From positions 744,001-808,000 of the forward strand of contig FSRD01000002.1 in NCBI GenBank assembly GCA_900129675.1: DNA of 64,000 nucleotides, written 5' to 3'. A program made the translations under genes and the position numbers. Origin of the DNA: Bradyrhizobium erythrophlei. Lineage in GTDB: Bacteria > Pseudomonadota > Alphaproteobacteria > Rhizobiales > Xanthobacteraceae. The notes under the pieces are model-generated. The model was not told the DNA's origin, did not search any database, and saw only the letters and a program-made list of their open reading frames with translations. Positions 17,875 through 28,900 of the stretch are shown piece by piece; the first letter of the stretch is position 1; each line of letters starts with the position of its first letter.

Positions 17875-18276
17875 GTGAGTTTTCAAATTACAGTTTTTAA
17901 GGTCTTGGCTGGGCATCCCGAAGGCCGCGCGTCGCTGGCCGACCTCAGGCGCGCGGTCGCAATTTTGATTTCCAGCGGCACCGATTGGACTAATCGAACG
18001 AAGCGCTTAGCCGCGCGCGCCCCTGGCCTTGATATCTTCAGTCAAGCATTCGTTCTACGGGACAATGCGGGCTGGCAAATCACCGAAGCCGGCCGAGCGT
18101 TCCTCGCGTCCGTCGAAACACCGATCCCCACAACGGCCGTTGCCGAACAAGCGTCGGAAGCCATCGTAACGGTCACGCCGATCCCGGCACCGCCGCCGAT
18201 AAGGCCAGTTGCCGTAACCCGGCGCCGGCCGCGCCGTCTGGCGGCTCGCCGCATGCGACCGTCCGCCGTCGCTTAG
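17875..18276 (+). CDS. Small conserved rhizobial protein, function unknown
   Basis: 133 residues from GTG 17875. The first 85 residues form a compact domain: VLAGHPEGRASLADLRRAVA, a segment with SSGTDWTNRTKRLAARAPGL, and DNAGWQITEAGRAFLASVE, which looks like a winged-helix-like fold. The rest is Pro/Ala rich and ends with a very basic tail (RRRPRRLAARRMR), suggesting nucleic-acid contact. I recognise the type from Bradyrhizobium genomes but not a function. The 17616-17874 stretch holds its upstream region. Confidence 0.65.
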   Translation: MSFQITVFKVLAGHPEGRASLADLRRAVAILISSGTDWTNRTKRLAARAPGLDIFSQAFVLRDNAGWQITEAGRAFLASVETPIPTTAVAEQASEAIVTVTPIPAPPPIRPVAVTRRRPRRLAARRMRPSAVA

Positions 18277-18463
18277 CGGGGACGGCCCGCGAAAGACAGC
18301 TGAGGCCCGTTGGGGGGCCAACCGGCAGGAATGGCACGCTCCAATAGCCCGGGCGCCGGGGCCGTGCTTCCTGCGCGCTCCAGGATGGGAAGGGACTACC
18401 TGTCCCTGTCGGAAACCTAATCCGGCTGGCAAGTGAGGCCGAATCGCGCAATGTTTCTGGCTT

Positions 18464-20122
18464 ATGAGAGAAGCTTGCAGCCTGGTCTGGTGGGCGCTGG
18501 TCCTATTGTTCCAGTCGCGGGCTTCGTTGGGAGCTGAGATCCTGGTCCTTCGTCATCAGCTTAACATCCAGCGACGGCACCTGCCAAAGAGACTGACTTT
18601 GAGTGCCATGGATCGCCGGATCTTTGTTGGGCTGTCTCGTTTGGCGCCAAGTACCCTCAATGCGCTAACGATTGTGAAGCCGGAGACTGTCGTCCGTTGG
18701 CATCGTGCCGGGTTCAGATCGTACTGGCGCTGGAAATCACGACCTTGTTCCGGCCGACCGGCAGTTGCGGTCGAAATACGACGGCTGATCCGCGAGATGA
18801 GCATTGCCAATCCTCTGTGGGGAGTTGTGTCAAGAAGACGCGCGAGCGTCATGCTGTGTGAGAGATGAAGGAAGACCCTTCGGAGCCGTCCTGTAGGGGG
18901 AGGCTTGAAACTGCCATAAGCTGCTTCGGCCAAAAGCCGCGGTGGTGAACGTTATGGTCAAAAGGCGTGACGTTGATCACGTCAAGTAGGGATGAGAGAG
19001 ACGAGCGCAAGCGAACCTCTGGCGAAGCATCGAAAACGGATTCAGATGACATCAAAACCGGGGCCTCTCCCTAGCTCCGGGAAAAGTATGGCGGAAACCT
19101 ACGTATTGGCCATGCGGTGTCCGGTGTTGAGGAGGCGTGACTCTCATTCGGGCTTTTGCACGGAACTTGAGAACCTGGAGGGCGATGGCAAGGGAAAAGG
19201 CACAAGCGGCCAAAACCGCGAGGCCGAAAGTACCGATGCGCCGACCAGGGGCGGACTGCTTGGTAGTAGTGATGAAGCGGGGTAATGCCCGCGGAGCGAA
19301 GCGAGCAGGTCATCGCCGTTGAGATTGGGTCAACCGGCAACGGGAGGAGCCCGATATTCAACGGAAGGCGGCAGCCTTCAAGCGGTGGCACGAGCCGGAT
19401 GATGCGAGAGTATCAAGTCCGGAATCTGTGAGGGACTCGGGGTGAAAATCCCCGGGTCCACTCGGCCGCCTCGGATCCATGGCGAGTTGCTTAAGCTCGG
19501 CATCGAGATCGGCCAGACCAGCGTCGCCAAATACATGGTCAGGCGAAGACACCCGCCGTCCCAAGGCTGGAGAACCTTTATCCACAATCATGCCGACGGC
19601 GTCGCGGCGATGGATATGTTCGTCGTGCCGACAATCTCGTTTCGCCTGCTCTATGGATTGCTGATCATCGGGCACGGCCGGCGACATATTCTGTGGTTTG
19701 GCGTCACAGCGCATCCAACCGCAGAATGGATCGCAAATCAGGTCACGGAAGCATGCGGGTGGGAACAGGCTCCTTGTTATCTCATTCGTGACCGGGACGG
19801 GGCCTATGGTGAGGTCTATATCCGCAGACTCCGATCGATAGGCATTCGCGACCGGCCAACATCGCCGCGTTCCCCGTGGCAGAACGCATATGCCGAAAGG
19901 CTGATCGGTTCGATCCGACGGGAATGCGTTGACCACGTCATTGTATTCAGCGAACGCCACCTCCGTCACTTACTGCTCTGTTACATGAAATATTACAATG
20001 GGACCCGCACGCATCTATCCCTGGAGAAAGATGCACCGGTCTCACGCGCCGTCGATCGTGCTGGGCGCATTCTTTGTCACCCAATCTTAGGCGGACTCCA
20101 CCACCGATACGCCCGGATTTAG
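18464..20122 (+). CDS. Integrase-core (rve-type) transposase split by a group II intron
   Basis: Exon 1 is 18464-18824 and exon 2 is 19467-20122; together 1017 nt, exactly 339 codons. Joining them restores NPLWG-APRIHGELLKLG in frame, matching unbroken relatives in the window. DDE residues lie in AAMDMFVVPT, IRDRDGAYG and AERLIGSIRREC. Without splicing only a 134-residue truncated product would be made. Family: IS3/IS481-like integrase-core group; the exact ISfinder family is not decided here. Confidence 0.8.
18825..19466 (+). ncRNA. ORF-less group II intron, copy 1
   Basis: 642 nt (ends plus or minus about 3 nt; a GUGUC-type start would be at 18827). Near the 3' end a domain V-like hairpin is visible: GAGCCGGAU, then GAUGC-GAGA-GUAUC with a GNRA tetraloop, a 2-nt bulge, and the closing strand UCCGGAAUC. 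A domain VI-like 10-bp stem follows (ggactcgggg / ccccgggtcc). The closing strand GGAAUC departs from the usual GGUUC, so the lower domain V stem has a mismatch next to the catalytic AGC. No reverse transcriptase/maturase is encoded; any splicing or mobility needs help in trans. A copy with only four differences lies at 47910-48551. Confidence 0.75.
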
Positions 20123-20435
20123 TTTACGACAGGCACACGTCTGCAAATCGGTGAGGTCACCTCGAAACCGACTCTCAGAGGAATCCACCGCTGAGCAGCT
20201 TCCAGTTCTGCGAGGAAGGTGTTAATATCGTCACCTGGTGCATGACCGACCTTATGGCCGACGCGGATAGCTAGTTGACCAATCACAAGGTAGGAAATAA
20301 GGCGAAAGGGAAGGCCCAAACGGTTTCGACTGGAGCCAGTCGGTTGCGGATTTCGATTTTGATTGGCGGCAAGGTTAGTTTGGTCATGGTCCTTTACAAC
20401 TCGTTGTGGGTTTATGAGTGAATAGGGAGCGACAT

Positions 20436-20783
20436 ATGACTGTCCAAAATCAATCGGCTGTCCCGACGGTTGAGTGGGATGACGGCGTTGTGTTTGTGTT
20501 CTCTTGGAACAATCGCCAATTCTTTGCAGGTTTTGTGCATTTGCAAATCGCCCTAGCAAATGCGGTGGGAACCACGACACAGATCACAGCTATCTTGCAG
20601 CAGCTTGCGCAAACTCAACTCCAATCATCTAGCGACCCTCAGAGCTGGCTTGATACCGTGAAAAATGGGTCTAGGAACGGAAACAAAGTTGCTATTGTCT
20701 TTGATGACGCTCTGTCAGCTGTGTACTCGACACAGACAGGTCAGAATTTCACACTTCAGCAACTCTTCAGTATTGCGGGTTGA
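20436..20783 (+). CDS. Hypothetical protein upstream of the tyrosinase gene
   Basis: 115 residues from ATG 20436, which has GGGAG 6 nt upstream. Mixed alpha/beta composition with segments VVFVFSWNNRQFFAGFVHLQ and KVAIVFDDALSAVYS and a Gln-rich middle; no signal peptide, membrane helix or known motif. AT content is higher than in the neighbours. I do not recognise it. The 20138-20435 and 20784-21119 flanks hold nothing else I can support. Confidence 0.5.
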   Translation: MTVQNQSAVPTVEWDDGVVFVFSWNNRQFFAGFVHLQIALANAVGTTTQITAILQQLAQTQLQSSSDPQSWLDTVKNGSRNGNKVAIVFDDALSAVYSTQTGQNFTLQQLFSIAG

Positions 20784-21119
20784 AAGTCGAACGCTACCTA
20801 GATATCCGGGCGAGCTTCGAGAGTTTTGCGTATAGACGACCTTGATCGCCATAGCCATGGCCGCGCCGGTGCGCCCCACGGTGTCCCCATAAGACCGATC
20901 GCGCAGGCCTGCGCGGCAGCTAATTACTAGTGGTCAAGCGGCGCTCAGGTGCAGTGATCATCCTCGAGGCGACAGACGCAGGGGGGCTTCTCTATCTGAC
21001 GTCGCCCAGCGCTATTGCTAACCGCATCGGAAACATCGACTTAAACCGGAGCCTTCTGTTCTCCGATGTTCAATCGAGTACCCTCTAGCCTCCGACAGCA
21101 CTCCCGTTGGGAGACAGGC

Positions 21120-22667
21120 ATGACTTCCGACCCTTTCGTCCCATCAGCAAATAGTCGCTCAACCCGCCCTCAGAGTCCAAAACCGCCGGGAACAGAGAGT
21201 GGCGGCGCTATCTCGCGCCGCGGTTTTATCCATGGCGCGGGAGCGGCGGCGTTCGTCCTGGGCGGGATGGGGGCCGGCGGGCCCAGCCTCGCCCAGACCT
21301 GCACTTTCCCAACGGGAGCCGTTATCCCGTTCGCGACCGATACGAATCTGCCGATCCGCGTCCGAAGACGGATCGATTCACTCGACGCGGTCGAACAGAC
21401 CCGCCTCAAAACCGCTTTCGCAGCTCTGAAGCTTTTGACCACAACTGCTCCGCAGGATCCGCGAGGATGGATGGCGCAGGCTGACGTACATTGCTGGTAC
21501 TGCGGCCAGTCTGGCACGGACATTCATGGTTCTTGGTTTTTCTACCCATGGCACCGTGCCTACCTGTATTTTTACGAACGTATATTAGGAGCATTGATTA
21601 ATGACGTGAGTTTTACCCTTCCCTACTGGCCATGGGACACACTGCAACACCTGCCAGACGACTATCATGATGCAACGCTTAGTCTTAATCCACTCTTCGA
21701 CTCTCTTCGAATTAGAACAAATACATCTCAAGTTCCGAGTTCAGTCGCGAATACGAGGATGCTCCAGGATGCGATGCTTACGCGACAGCGGGACGTTTTC
21801 CTGGGCAGCGCTCCCAACGCGATACCCCAAAATACCGCTTCTCTCGAGGCTACGCCCCATGGATCGATCCACAACTGGATTGGAGGCATAAATCCACCAC
21901 GGCCGGACATGTCGCTGTTCAGAACCGCGGCAAGAGATCCAGTGTTCTTCACCCATCACAGCCAAATAGACCGGCTGTGGACGATGTGGGTTGGTCAGCC
22001 GCAGCGGTTCAATCATTCTGATCCTGCGTGGCTGAACCAGACTTGGGATTTCATTGACGAGAACCAGAGGCTGGTCCGCATTTCCGTTCGAAACGTGCTC
22101 GACCACGAGAACGAACTACGATATCGCTATGACGATGTTTCAATTTCGCCTGGGGTGGTGCCTTCCCCAGGGTCAATATCCGGTAGCACCACGACGCTCG
22201 CCACCATTTCAGTCGACGAGCCCCCCGGCGGGCGCGCCCTCGGGCCGATGCCGATTACATTCACGGTCGATCTAAGTCTCGACGACCGGACCACTCTCTT
22301 AGCTGCTCGGCCGGAGTTCGGCAGGGCAGTGAACCTTGAAATCGAGGGGATTGAAGTTCCGGCAGACAGCGCCGCCGTGATAAAAATATTCCTAAATCAA
22401 CCTGCTGCCACGGCAGCAACACTCGCTGAAGATCCGGGGTTCCTTACCACCTTGTCTTTTGTCGCTTCTAGCGACCAACCTCAGCCGATGCAGCATGGAA
22501 AGCAGACCGTATCGCTCGACATCTCGGATCGAATTCCCTCTCTTCTGCTAACGGTTACGCCGCTGCAAGTGACGTTAGCTCCAACCAACATGGACGATGC
22601 TCCGCCGGACTCCATTAGCTTACAATACGATGCCCTTCGCCTGCGCGTTGTGCAGGTGAACGCCTGA
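21120..22667 (+). CDS. Tat-exported, plant-like tyrosinase / polyphenol oxidase
   Basis: 515 residues from ATG 21120 (GGGAGA upstream; the ATG 18 codons earlier lacks a site). A twin-arginine signal is clear: ISRRGFIHG at about 29-37 followed by a hydrophobic stretch and ALAQ-like cleavage region (SLAQ). Copper site A: His124 (VHCWYC), His136 and His145 (FFYPWHRAYLYFYER). Copper site B: His247 and His251 (HGSIHNW) and His279/His280 (FFTHHSQIDRLW). The Cys between the first two histidines and the layout follow plant polyphenol oxidases, which oxidise phenols to quinones. A C-terminal beta-rich domain (about 360-515) resembles their shielding domain. The stop is 11 bp from a broken IS. Confidence 0.9.
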   Translation: MTSDPFVPSANSRSTRPQSPKPPGTESGGAISRRGFIHGAGAAAFVLGGMGAGGPSLAQTCTFPTGAVIPFATDTNLPIRVRRRIDSLDAVEQTRLKTAFAALKLLTTTAPQDPRGWMAQADVHCWYCGQSGTDIHGSWFFYPWHRAYLYFYERILGALINDVSFTLPYWPWDTLQHLPDDYHDATLSLNPLFDSLRIRTNTSQVPSSVANTRMLQDAMLTRQRDVFLGSAPNAIPQNTASLEATPHGSIHNWIGGINPPRPDMSLFRTAARDPVFFTHHSQIDRLWTMWVGQPQRFNHSDPAWLNQTWDFIDENQRLVRISVRNVLDHENELRYRYDDVSISPGVVPSPGSISGSTTTLATISVDEPPGGRALGPMPITFTVDLSLDDRTTLLAARPEFGRAVNLEIEGIEVPADSAAVIKIFLNQPAATAATLAEDPGFLTTLSFVASSDQPQPMQHGKQTVSLDISDRIPSLLLTVTPLQVTLAPTNMDDAPPDSISLQYDALRLRVVQVNA

Positions 22668-22678
22668 ACCGCCGCTAA

Positions 22679-23536
22679 CCGTTCAGCATATCCGTTTTGC
22701 CATGGAGAGCGCGGCGACGTCGGGCGATCGCGAATGCCGATTGATCGCATTCTTTGGATGAAGACCTCGCCATAGGCCCCATCCCGATCGCGGATCAGAT
22801 AGCGGGGAGCTTGTTCCCAGCCGCATGCTTCCGTGATCTGATTTGCGATCCATTCCGCGGTTGGATGCGATGTGACGCCAAACCATAGAATCTGCCGCCG
22901 ACCATGCCCCATGATCAATAAACCGTAGAGCAAACGAAACGAGATTGTTGGCACGACAAACAGATCCGTCGCCGCGATGCCGTCGGCATGATTGCGGATA
23001 AAGGTCTTCCAGCCTTGGGACGGCGGGTGTCTTCGCCTGACCATATACTTGGCCACGCTCGTCTGTCCGATATTGATGCCGAGCTTGAGAAGCTCGCCAT
23101 GGACCCGCGGCGCTCCCCACAGTGGATTTGCAATGCTCATCTCTCGGATCAGCCGGCGTATTTCGAGCGACACCGTTGGTCGACCGCCACGAGGTCGCGA
23201 CTTCCAGCGCCAGTACGATCTGAATCCGGCGCGGTGCCAACGTACAATGGTTCCCGGCTTCACAATCGCCAACGCATCGCGAACGTTAGGAAACAATCGA
23301 TACAGACCAACGAATACCAATCGATCGATGGCGCTGAAGGAGAGTTTCTTTGGAGCAGTCCGCCGCAGAACGTTTATTTGCTGCCGCAACGTCCAAATCT
23401 CTGCCTCAAGCGCTGCCCGCGAGCGCATCAGATCGACGACCATCCAACCAATAAGCCTGCAAAGATCCCTCATGGCACAACAGCATCGCCCGATTCTCTA
23501 TCAACTGCCAGCCAGATAAGGTTTGCGACAGGGACA
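22679..23536 (-). mobile_element. N-terminal half of an IS (transposase 5' part), broken at its left side
   Basis: The transposase frame starts at 23473 and runs in the minus direction through all conserved parts up to WQNGYAERL, then stops matching at 22679-22680. The outer terminus gtttgcgacagggaca lies at 23521-23536. The missing last about 80 residues of this protein type are found at 34378-36104 on the same strand, beginning with LIGSIRREC, with a 2-nt overlap (CC) at the break. Nucleotides 22481-22678 of the same frame run into the tyrosinase gene and are not IS. Confidence 0.8.
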
Positions 23537-23818
23537 GGTACTGCTTGCCAAAGGTCTGCTGGAGCTTCTTCTCCTCCTCATCGAGAGCTGCCTCATCGAG
23601 CAGCGCATTCAGCTCGTCCTTCAGCTCGTCGGCAGCAAGTTGGAGTTCGGGCACATGCAACAAAGCTATTTGAGGCCCGAACCCATGTTTCTTGTTCTGA
23701 GACAGGCGAACACAACGCTCTCACGCGCAACAATTTGGCGACCTTCAAGTTGACGAGCGTTGCCCGCGGGATCGGGTGTACGCGCTCTGCTATCATCAAG
23801 TCGCGCCCGTCGTCATCG

Positions 23819-24122
23819 TCAAGCAGCTGATGCCCCAGGGGGGCGGCCGGTGCCTCGCAACTGCACGAAGCGCTGGAACCAGGACGGCGCGCCGAACAAC
23901 GCAGCGCCAGCCGCGATGAGCCAGCCTAATAGCATTAGGGCCAATCCGGCGCCGTGGGCGCGAGTATCGTGGGCGAAACCGCTCCAGCCCAGCAGCGGCC
24001 CCGCCCCCTCAATCTGGATCGTCGCGATCGATCGTGGTCGGCAGCGCGCTCGTAAAAAGACTCACGGCCAGAAAGACAGAAACGAGTCCAAAAACGACAT
24101 CGAAAATAGTGCTTTTGAACAT
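23819..24122 (-). pseudogene. Internally deleted membrane protein gene
   Basis: ATG 24122 follows a strong GGGGGAG and begins MFKSTIFDVVFGLVSVFLA, a membrane segment, but the frame stops after 36 codons. In the next frame, without a gap, a C-terminal part with a second membrane segment continues (LALMLLGWLIAAGAALFGAP) and ends GRPPGASAA at 23819. This is what remains when the middle of a larger two-ended membrane protein is deleted with a frameshift. Confidence 0.5.
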
Positions 24123-24758
24123 CTCGCTCCCCCGCTTTACCGATCAAGTGCCTCATGGCCAGACGCACTTTTATTCAGGCGGTCAAAAGGACTACGAGTG
24201 GGCAGGCTGGCTGCGAAGCGCCCTAGCTGCCAATTCGCTGGCGCCAGACCAAATCGCCCCGCCAGCTCATAACCGGGCCGGCGCGGCAGCGGGTTTGTGG
24301 ACCACCAGTTGAATTCTCGTCGTGCTGACGGCCGTCAGTCAAGATACCCTTCAGTGTGAGAACGCTGAAGCCTAGCAACCTACTCCAGTCCATTAGCTAT
24401 CCTTTTCGGAGCGGGCTCGATCACGAGAACACTTTCCCGCGGATGTGGGGGCGCGCTGTTGCTGAAAGTCGAGCTCGCTGCGCAACAATATGTCAGTGAT
24501 CCTGCCGCGATGGAGGTTGCTCTTTCGTTTGATTTTTCTCGGATGGCCACTGGAGACCACTTGAGGTTGAGCTGAATTGCGACTAACATGGTTTAAAACG
24601 TAGCGCGATATCCCCGTCTCACATCGCATATCGCCGTGTGCGAATTTCATCCCCGGAATGGAGTGGATGGCATACGGCGCGCTTGGCTTTGCAGTCGTTC
24701 AATTCCAATCGGTCGCTGCCCTTGAGGCCCGCACCTGAGACTTGCAGAGGACTAGCAC
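24123..24758. other. Region without a recognisable gene
   Basis: About 635 bp between the decayed membrane gene and the small gene at 24759. Short frames on both strands show no protein-like features. The final 60 bp contain AGAGGA before the next start. Confidence 0.4.
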
Positions 24759-25052
24759 ATGTCAACAGACAAACAATTCACCGCGACTGGCGATGCCGAT
24801 ATTGGATTTCAAACTACTGGCAACACGATCGGGACCGGGGTTAGTGTCACCGGGGTTCTGGCCGGTGTCGTTGCGGCCGTGCCCACCGCAGATGGGACAG
24901 GAACAATTGCGCGAGGGCAGATCGCCACCAGCCGAAGCCCCGCATTCAATCAGCATGCCGGTGTCTGGCCGCAGGCGACGCGAGCGCAGGAGGTCGCACC
25001 AGACACACTTAGAACTGTCCGCCCGGCACGTATTGCCACGTCAGATTCATGA
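24759..25052 (+). CDS. Small Gly/Thr-rich hypothetical protein
   Basis: 97 residues, start ATG with AGAGGA about 9 nt upstream. The first half is rich in Thr and Gly with one weakly hydrophobic stretch (VSVTGVLAGVVAAVP); the second half is polar. No known motif. It is the first gene of a same-strand run (24759, 25082, 25940, 30491) and may belong with the OmpA-like and giant genes. Confidence 0.5.
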   Translation: MSTDKQFTATGDADIGFQTTGNTIGTGVSVTGVLAGVVAAVPTADGTGTIARGQIATSRSPAFNQHAGVWPQATRAQEVAPDTLRTVRPARIATSDS

Positions 25053-25081
25053 CGCCCTTAAGGAAATCGTAGGGGAGGCAA

Positions 25082-25687
25082 ATGCTGTCGACCACACCCA
25101 CACCTCAAGAAATTATTGAGGGCCGCTTCTTCGAGGAGCCGTTGGTACCGATCGGAGCCGAACCGACGCGGGCCGAAAACGCCGCTCTGGCCACCGCCGT
25201 GGTGGAGATCAGAGGATACAATTCACATGAGACAGATTTTCAAGCATTGATCAATAGAAGGCCTGATCTGCAAGTTCCGGAAGTGAGTGTGATCATCGAC
25301 TCGGCCTTCGAAGCCTTCGAGAACACTGGCGGGAACAAGTCCGCTGCCGTCGTCATAGTTGGCCACTCGGACCGGGAGGACTCTCCCGGACTTACGGACG
25401 AGCAGCGGCGGGCCTCCGAGTTGCAAGCCAGTCAGGCGCGCGCCGATAGCGCCTCGGCATGGCTGAATTCGGTTGCGCAGGCCTCGGGCATGCAGATCGA
25501 AGTGGAATGGAAGGGCGTCGCGACGGTGGCGGTCGAAGCCATAGGTGCCGGCGCATCCAATCTTGCCCAGCCCCCCGTGACTGAGCAGGATCGGCTCAAC
25601 AATCGCCGCATCGTGTTCCTCGTCTCGGGCAACAATGTCGGTACCGCGGCGAGCCGGGACGGAACCGATATCATACTTGCAGCATGA
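25082..25687 (+). CDS. OmpA-like domain protein without signal peptide
   Basis: 201 residues, start ATG preceded by GGGGAGG. The C-terminal half has the OmpA/MotB pattern: VVIVGHSDREDSPGLTDEQR, then SQARADSASAWLNSVA, and DRLNNRRIVFLVSG. Such domains normally bind peptidoglycan. The Asp and Arg that contact diaminopimelate appear to be kept (HSDR, NNRR). There is no visible export signal, which is unusual, so it may be part of a cytoplasmically assembled complex or be exported with partners. It precedes the two giant genes. Confidence 0.75.
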   Translation: MLSTTPTPQEIIEGRFFEEPLVPIGAEPTRAENAALATAVVEIRGYNSHETDFQALINRRPDLQVPEVSVIIDSAFEAFENTGGNKSAAVVIVGHSDREDSPGLTDEQRRASELQASQARADSASAWLNSVAQASGMQIEVEWKGVATVAVEAIGAGASNLAQPPVTEQDRLNNRRIVFLVSGNNVGTAASRDGTDIILAA

Positions 25688-25939
25688 CTGTCGCTCGCCT
25701 GGCGATGGCGGGCGCTCGGGATACTGTCGACACTCGGGATGCTATCAAAGGGTGCGTGGAGCGCGAGTGACAGGTCAAGACTTATCGAGTGAGGAGGGTG
25801 CCTGCACAGTCGTTGCGGGACACTCCGTTGCGGTGGCTGGGATCAAAGATCACGATTCATAAGCTTTGCTTTTGAGCGGCGGTGTTGAGCAGGTCAGCCT
25901 TGGTTTGTTAGGTGTCGTGAAAATGGTGTAGAGGGGCCC
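25688..25939. other. Upstream region of the giant gene pair
   Basis: About 250 bp without a supported gene. A ribosome binding site (GAGGGG) stands 5 nt before ATG 25940. Any promoter of the giant pair would lie here. Confidence 0.35.
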
Positions 25940-28900
25940 ATGTTCGTTGACTCGGTCCTGCGTCAACTCTCGGAATTGGCGTCGTCGGGTCCGGATCCGC
26001 AGGTGTGGATCGATGCGCAAGCGGCGATCGCCCGTACGCAGTCGCTGGGATTGCCGCTCGTCCGCGATCCGGACGGGGTCTTAGCGAAATTCACCGCCGG
26101 GGCGCCGGCGATACTGCCGGCGCCAACCGGCCCGGGGCCGCTCGGATTTCTCCGCACGCGTCCCCTCCAGGGCTCGTTCGATGTATTTGCGGCGCCGGAG
26201 TGGGCGCACGGAGCAGCGATTGCGCGCACGGCCGGGCCGGTCAGCGACGAGAATGGCGTTCCTTTTTCGATCGACACGATCGTGCCGGCGTCGCGGCGGC
26301 TGGAAATCGCGCGCGCGCCCGGGGCATCGTCCATCGCGTATGTGCAGAGCGCGTCGGTCGCCCGCACCTCTTCTCAGGGGAATACGGTCGTAACGTTCAG
26401 CGCCGGGTGCGTCTGGTTCGCAGCGCAACTCCTCGCCAGAGGCGCGCCGGCAAACGGTTTCGCCGGCATCGCCTTTCAGAATGCGACATTGACGATAGGC
26501 GGCACCCCCGCGACCGCTCCGACCGACGAGCTGTTGGTTCTCGACTCGGGTTCTGCCCCGGAATTCGAGATCGATTTGAGCCCCGATACGCCGCCGCCAG
26601 GCGGCCTCGTCAATGACGGGTCGGACACCGTCGTGGCTCCGCCCGCCAAAGTGGTCTTTCTGCTCGCTCCCGGCGGCGTGCAGGTAACGTCGATGGGAGA
26701 TGCGCAACTCACCGCCTACGACAATGCCGTGACGCTGGGCGGGGGAGCCGGGGCCGTCTCGTACGACGCGGAAGCCTTCGAGATTGCCGTCGATTTCAAG
26801 GAGGTGTCGCCACCCCTCGAAATCACAATCACGTCGCGCGAATCGTCGAGCTTCAAGCTCCGCGGCGTCGCGAACATCGTGAGCGGATCCTATCGATTTC
26901 CGGTCGCGTTGAGCAGGACCGACGCCCTCGGCCCCGTGGCGAGCAGCGGCGCACTGGGACTCTCGCTCTCGGCAGGCTTGTCCAGCCAATGGGGAAACCT
27001 CGCTGGCGGCGTCGCTCTCGATGCGACGCTGCTCCACGCCCAGGCCGGGATTCTCGGCGTCCGCGCGCTAACGATCATACGCGCTTTCGCGGACACCTAC
27101 GCCTTTTGGGATTCCCGCTCCGCCACGGGAGATCATCGCGCGACCACCGTCATGATCCATGGACCGCGCCGCACGGCGTTGCGCGCGTGCGAAAGCGCCG
27201 CAAGCGAAATCGTCCTCGCCTCGGGCTGCCGGCTGGAAACGCATCTCGACCGGCCGGTGCTCGCAAGCGGAGAGTTGGCGCCAATTTCGCAGTTGACCAT
27301 CGCCTATGCCCTGACGCGCAGCAATGCCGACGCTACCCTCGCCATCGAGGGGACATCGGTCATGGTGGCGCTGGACGTCGCCGTTTCGCCGCCGCCGCAA
27401 ACATACGTGATCGAGAACGCAGTCCTGCGAACCCGGGGCGTCGATGCGGTCTTCGCCTTCGGCAAGCTATCCGCGAAACGCGCGACGCAAGGAGCGATCG
27501 TCTTCAGAAACGCACTCGACCGGGTGATGCCGATCCTGCCCGATCCCTATGCGGCGAGTCCGCTTCTCGCGGAGGAAACGGCGGCCGCGCCGTTGTTCGC
27601 AACCGTATCCTGGCCATCGCCTTCCGAGCCGCGGCTCGGCTTCCTGATTTCGCGCCAGCAGAACGCCGGCATACCAGACGGGCCGACCGGGCCACGAGTG
27701 GCGCTGGCCGAACGGGGCGGCTTTGTGGCGCTTTACGACGTATCCAGCGCGCAGAGTCAGTTTGGCGTAGCCGCCACTGCGGGCGCGCTCGCCGGCAGCC
27801 AGATTCTCGGCCAGAGGCTCGCGGTGAGCGGCCAGAACTCCGTCCTGTTCACTGTCCCGGCGATCGCGTGGGAGCCCGTGCTCGTCGACCCCACGCGCGC
27901 CTGGTTCACTACGGCCCTGGCCCCCGACGATGGACCGCCGGCCACCGTCAATGTCGAGACGGTCACGCTGCGGCCGCTCGAGCCCGGAGCGTTCCTGGAC
28001 GCATTTGTCGCCGATTACGCGGAGGGGGCGGATCTCTTCGCTGAAATTACCTTGCCCTTCGGCCTGACCGCAACGGTCGATACGAAATCGGATGGCGCTG
28101 CCCCTTCCATTGGCCGGCCGACGCTCCTCCTCGCCGAGCCGAAATTCCCCGCGGCCGGCCGGACAGGAGGCCTTCAGCTCAGCCTCCGTGCAGCCGTCGA
28201 CCCCGCGTCTGGGCGCGCCGTTCTTCCCGGCCGCTCGAATGCCGGCGGTCCAATCCCCGCGGATCCGAATGAGCCGGAGGACTCGCGCTATGTCCACGCC
28301 ATTCTCGACGACAGCCCCAATCATGACATGGCGAATTTCTGGAACAATTTCAATGGCCAGCTGCCGGAAACGCGCTTCGTCCCGGTCTCGCGCTATGACC
28401 TCTCCGGCTATGGGGCGAGCCTCTTCAGCAGCTACGTCGTGCCGGGGTTCTCGCCGGGAATCAGCCAAGCCCGCTTCGACGTGATCGTCGGGCGCACATC
28501 CTACATGCTCGTGCAGGCGCAGAGCGTCATCCTGCCCTGGTTCATCCCAGTCACCAGCACGACGATTTTCGAGCGCGACGCGACCGGCTATGTCCTGCGC
28601 CACGACACCGGCTGGCAGGCGAAAGACGCCGGCACCTTCGCGTTCCCAAATGGCGCAAGCGAGATCGAGCGCGGCGGCATTCTCGGGGTCTTCAACATCC
28701 ACAACATCGTGGAGCAGCCCGGGACACTGACCGTCAACGGCAAGCAATTCTCGCGCGTCACGTTCGACGGGGACGTCCATCTCGCCGTCGGCGACTCGAG
28801 CGGGCTCAGCGTGACGGGAGGCGACGCGCAAGGAAGAATCCCGAGCCATGGACTCAGCGGCTATCTGGACCTCGCCGCGCTCGACGCCCCCAGCGTGGAT

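Larger units (their letters stand above)
18400..20137. mobile_element. IS copy with integrase-core transposase, carrying a group II intron
   Basis: Ends: tgtccctgtcggaaac at 18401-18416 and the imperfect inverted partner gtttacgacaggcaca at 20122-20137 (14 of 16 match). The same element type is present several more times in the window (22679, 34378, 44682, 45721). The gene inside is interrupted by a 642-bp intron. Confidence 0.75.

Noticed and set aside
18992..19285. 97-codon frame inside the group II intron (also at 48077-48370) as a maturase
   Set aside because: No reverse-transcriptase motifs; it lies over structured RNA and is too short.
22481..22678. Extension of the minus-strand transposase frame into the tyrosinase gene
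   Set aside because: Similarity to transposases stops at 22679; the extension is antisense to tyrosinase.
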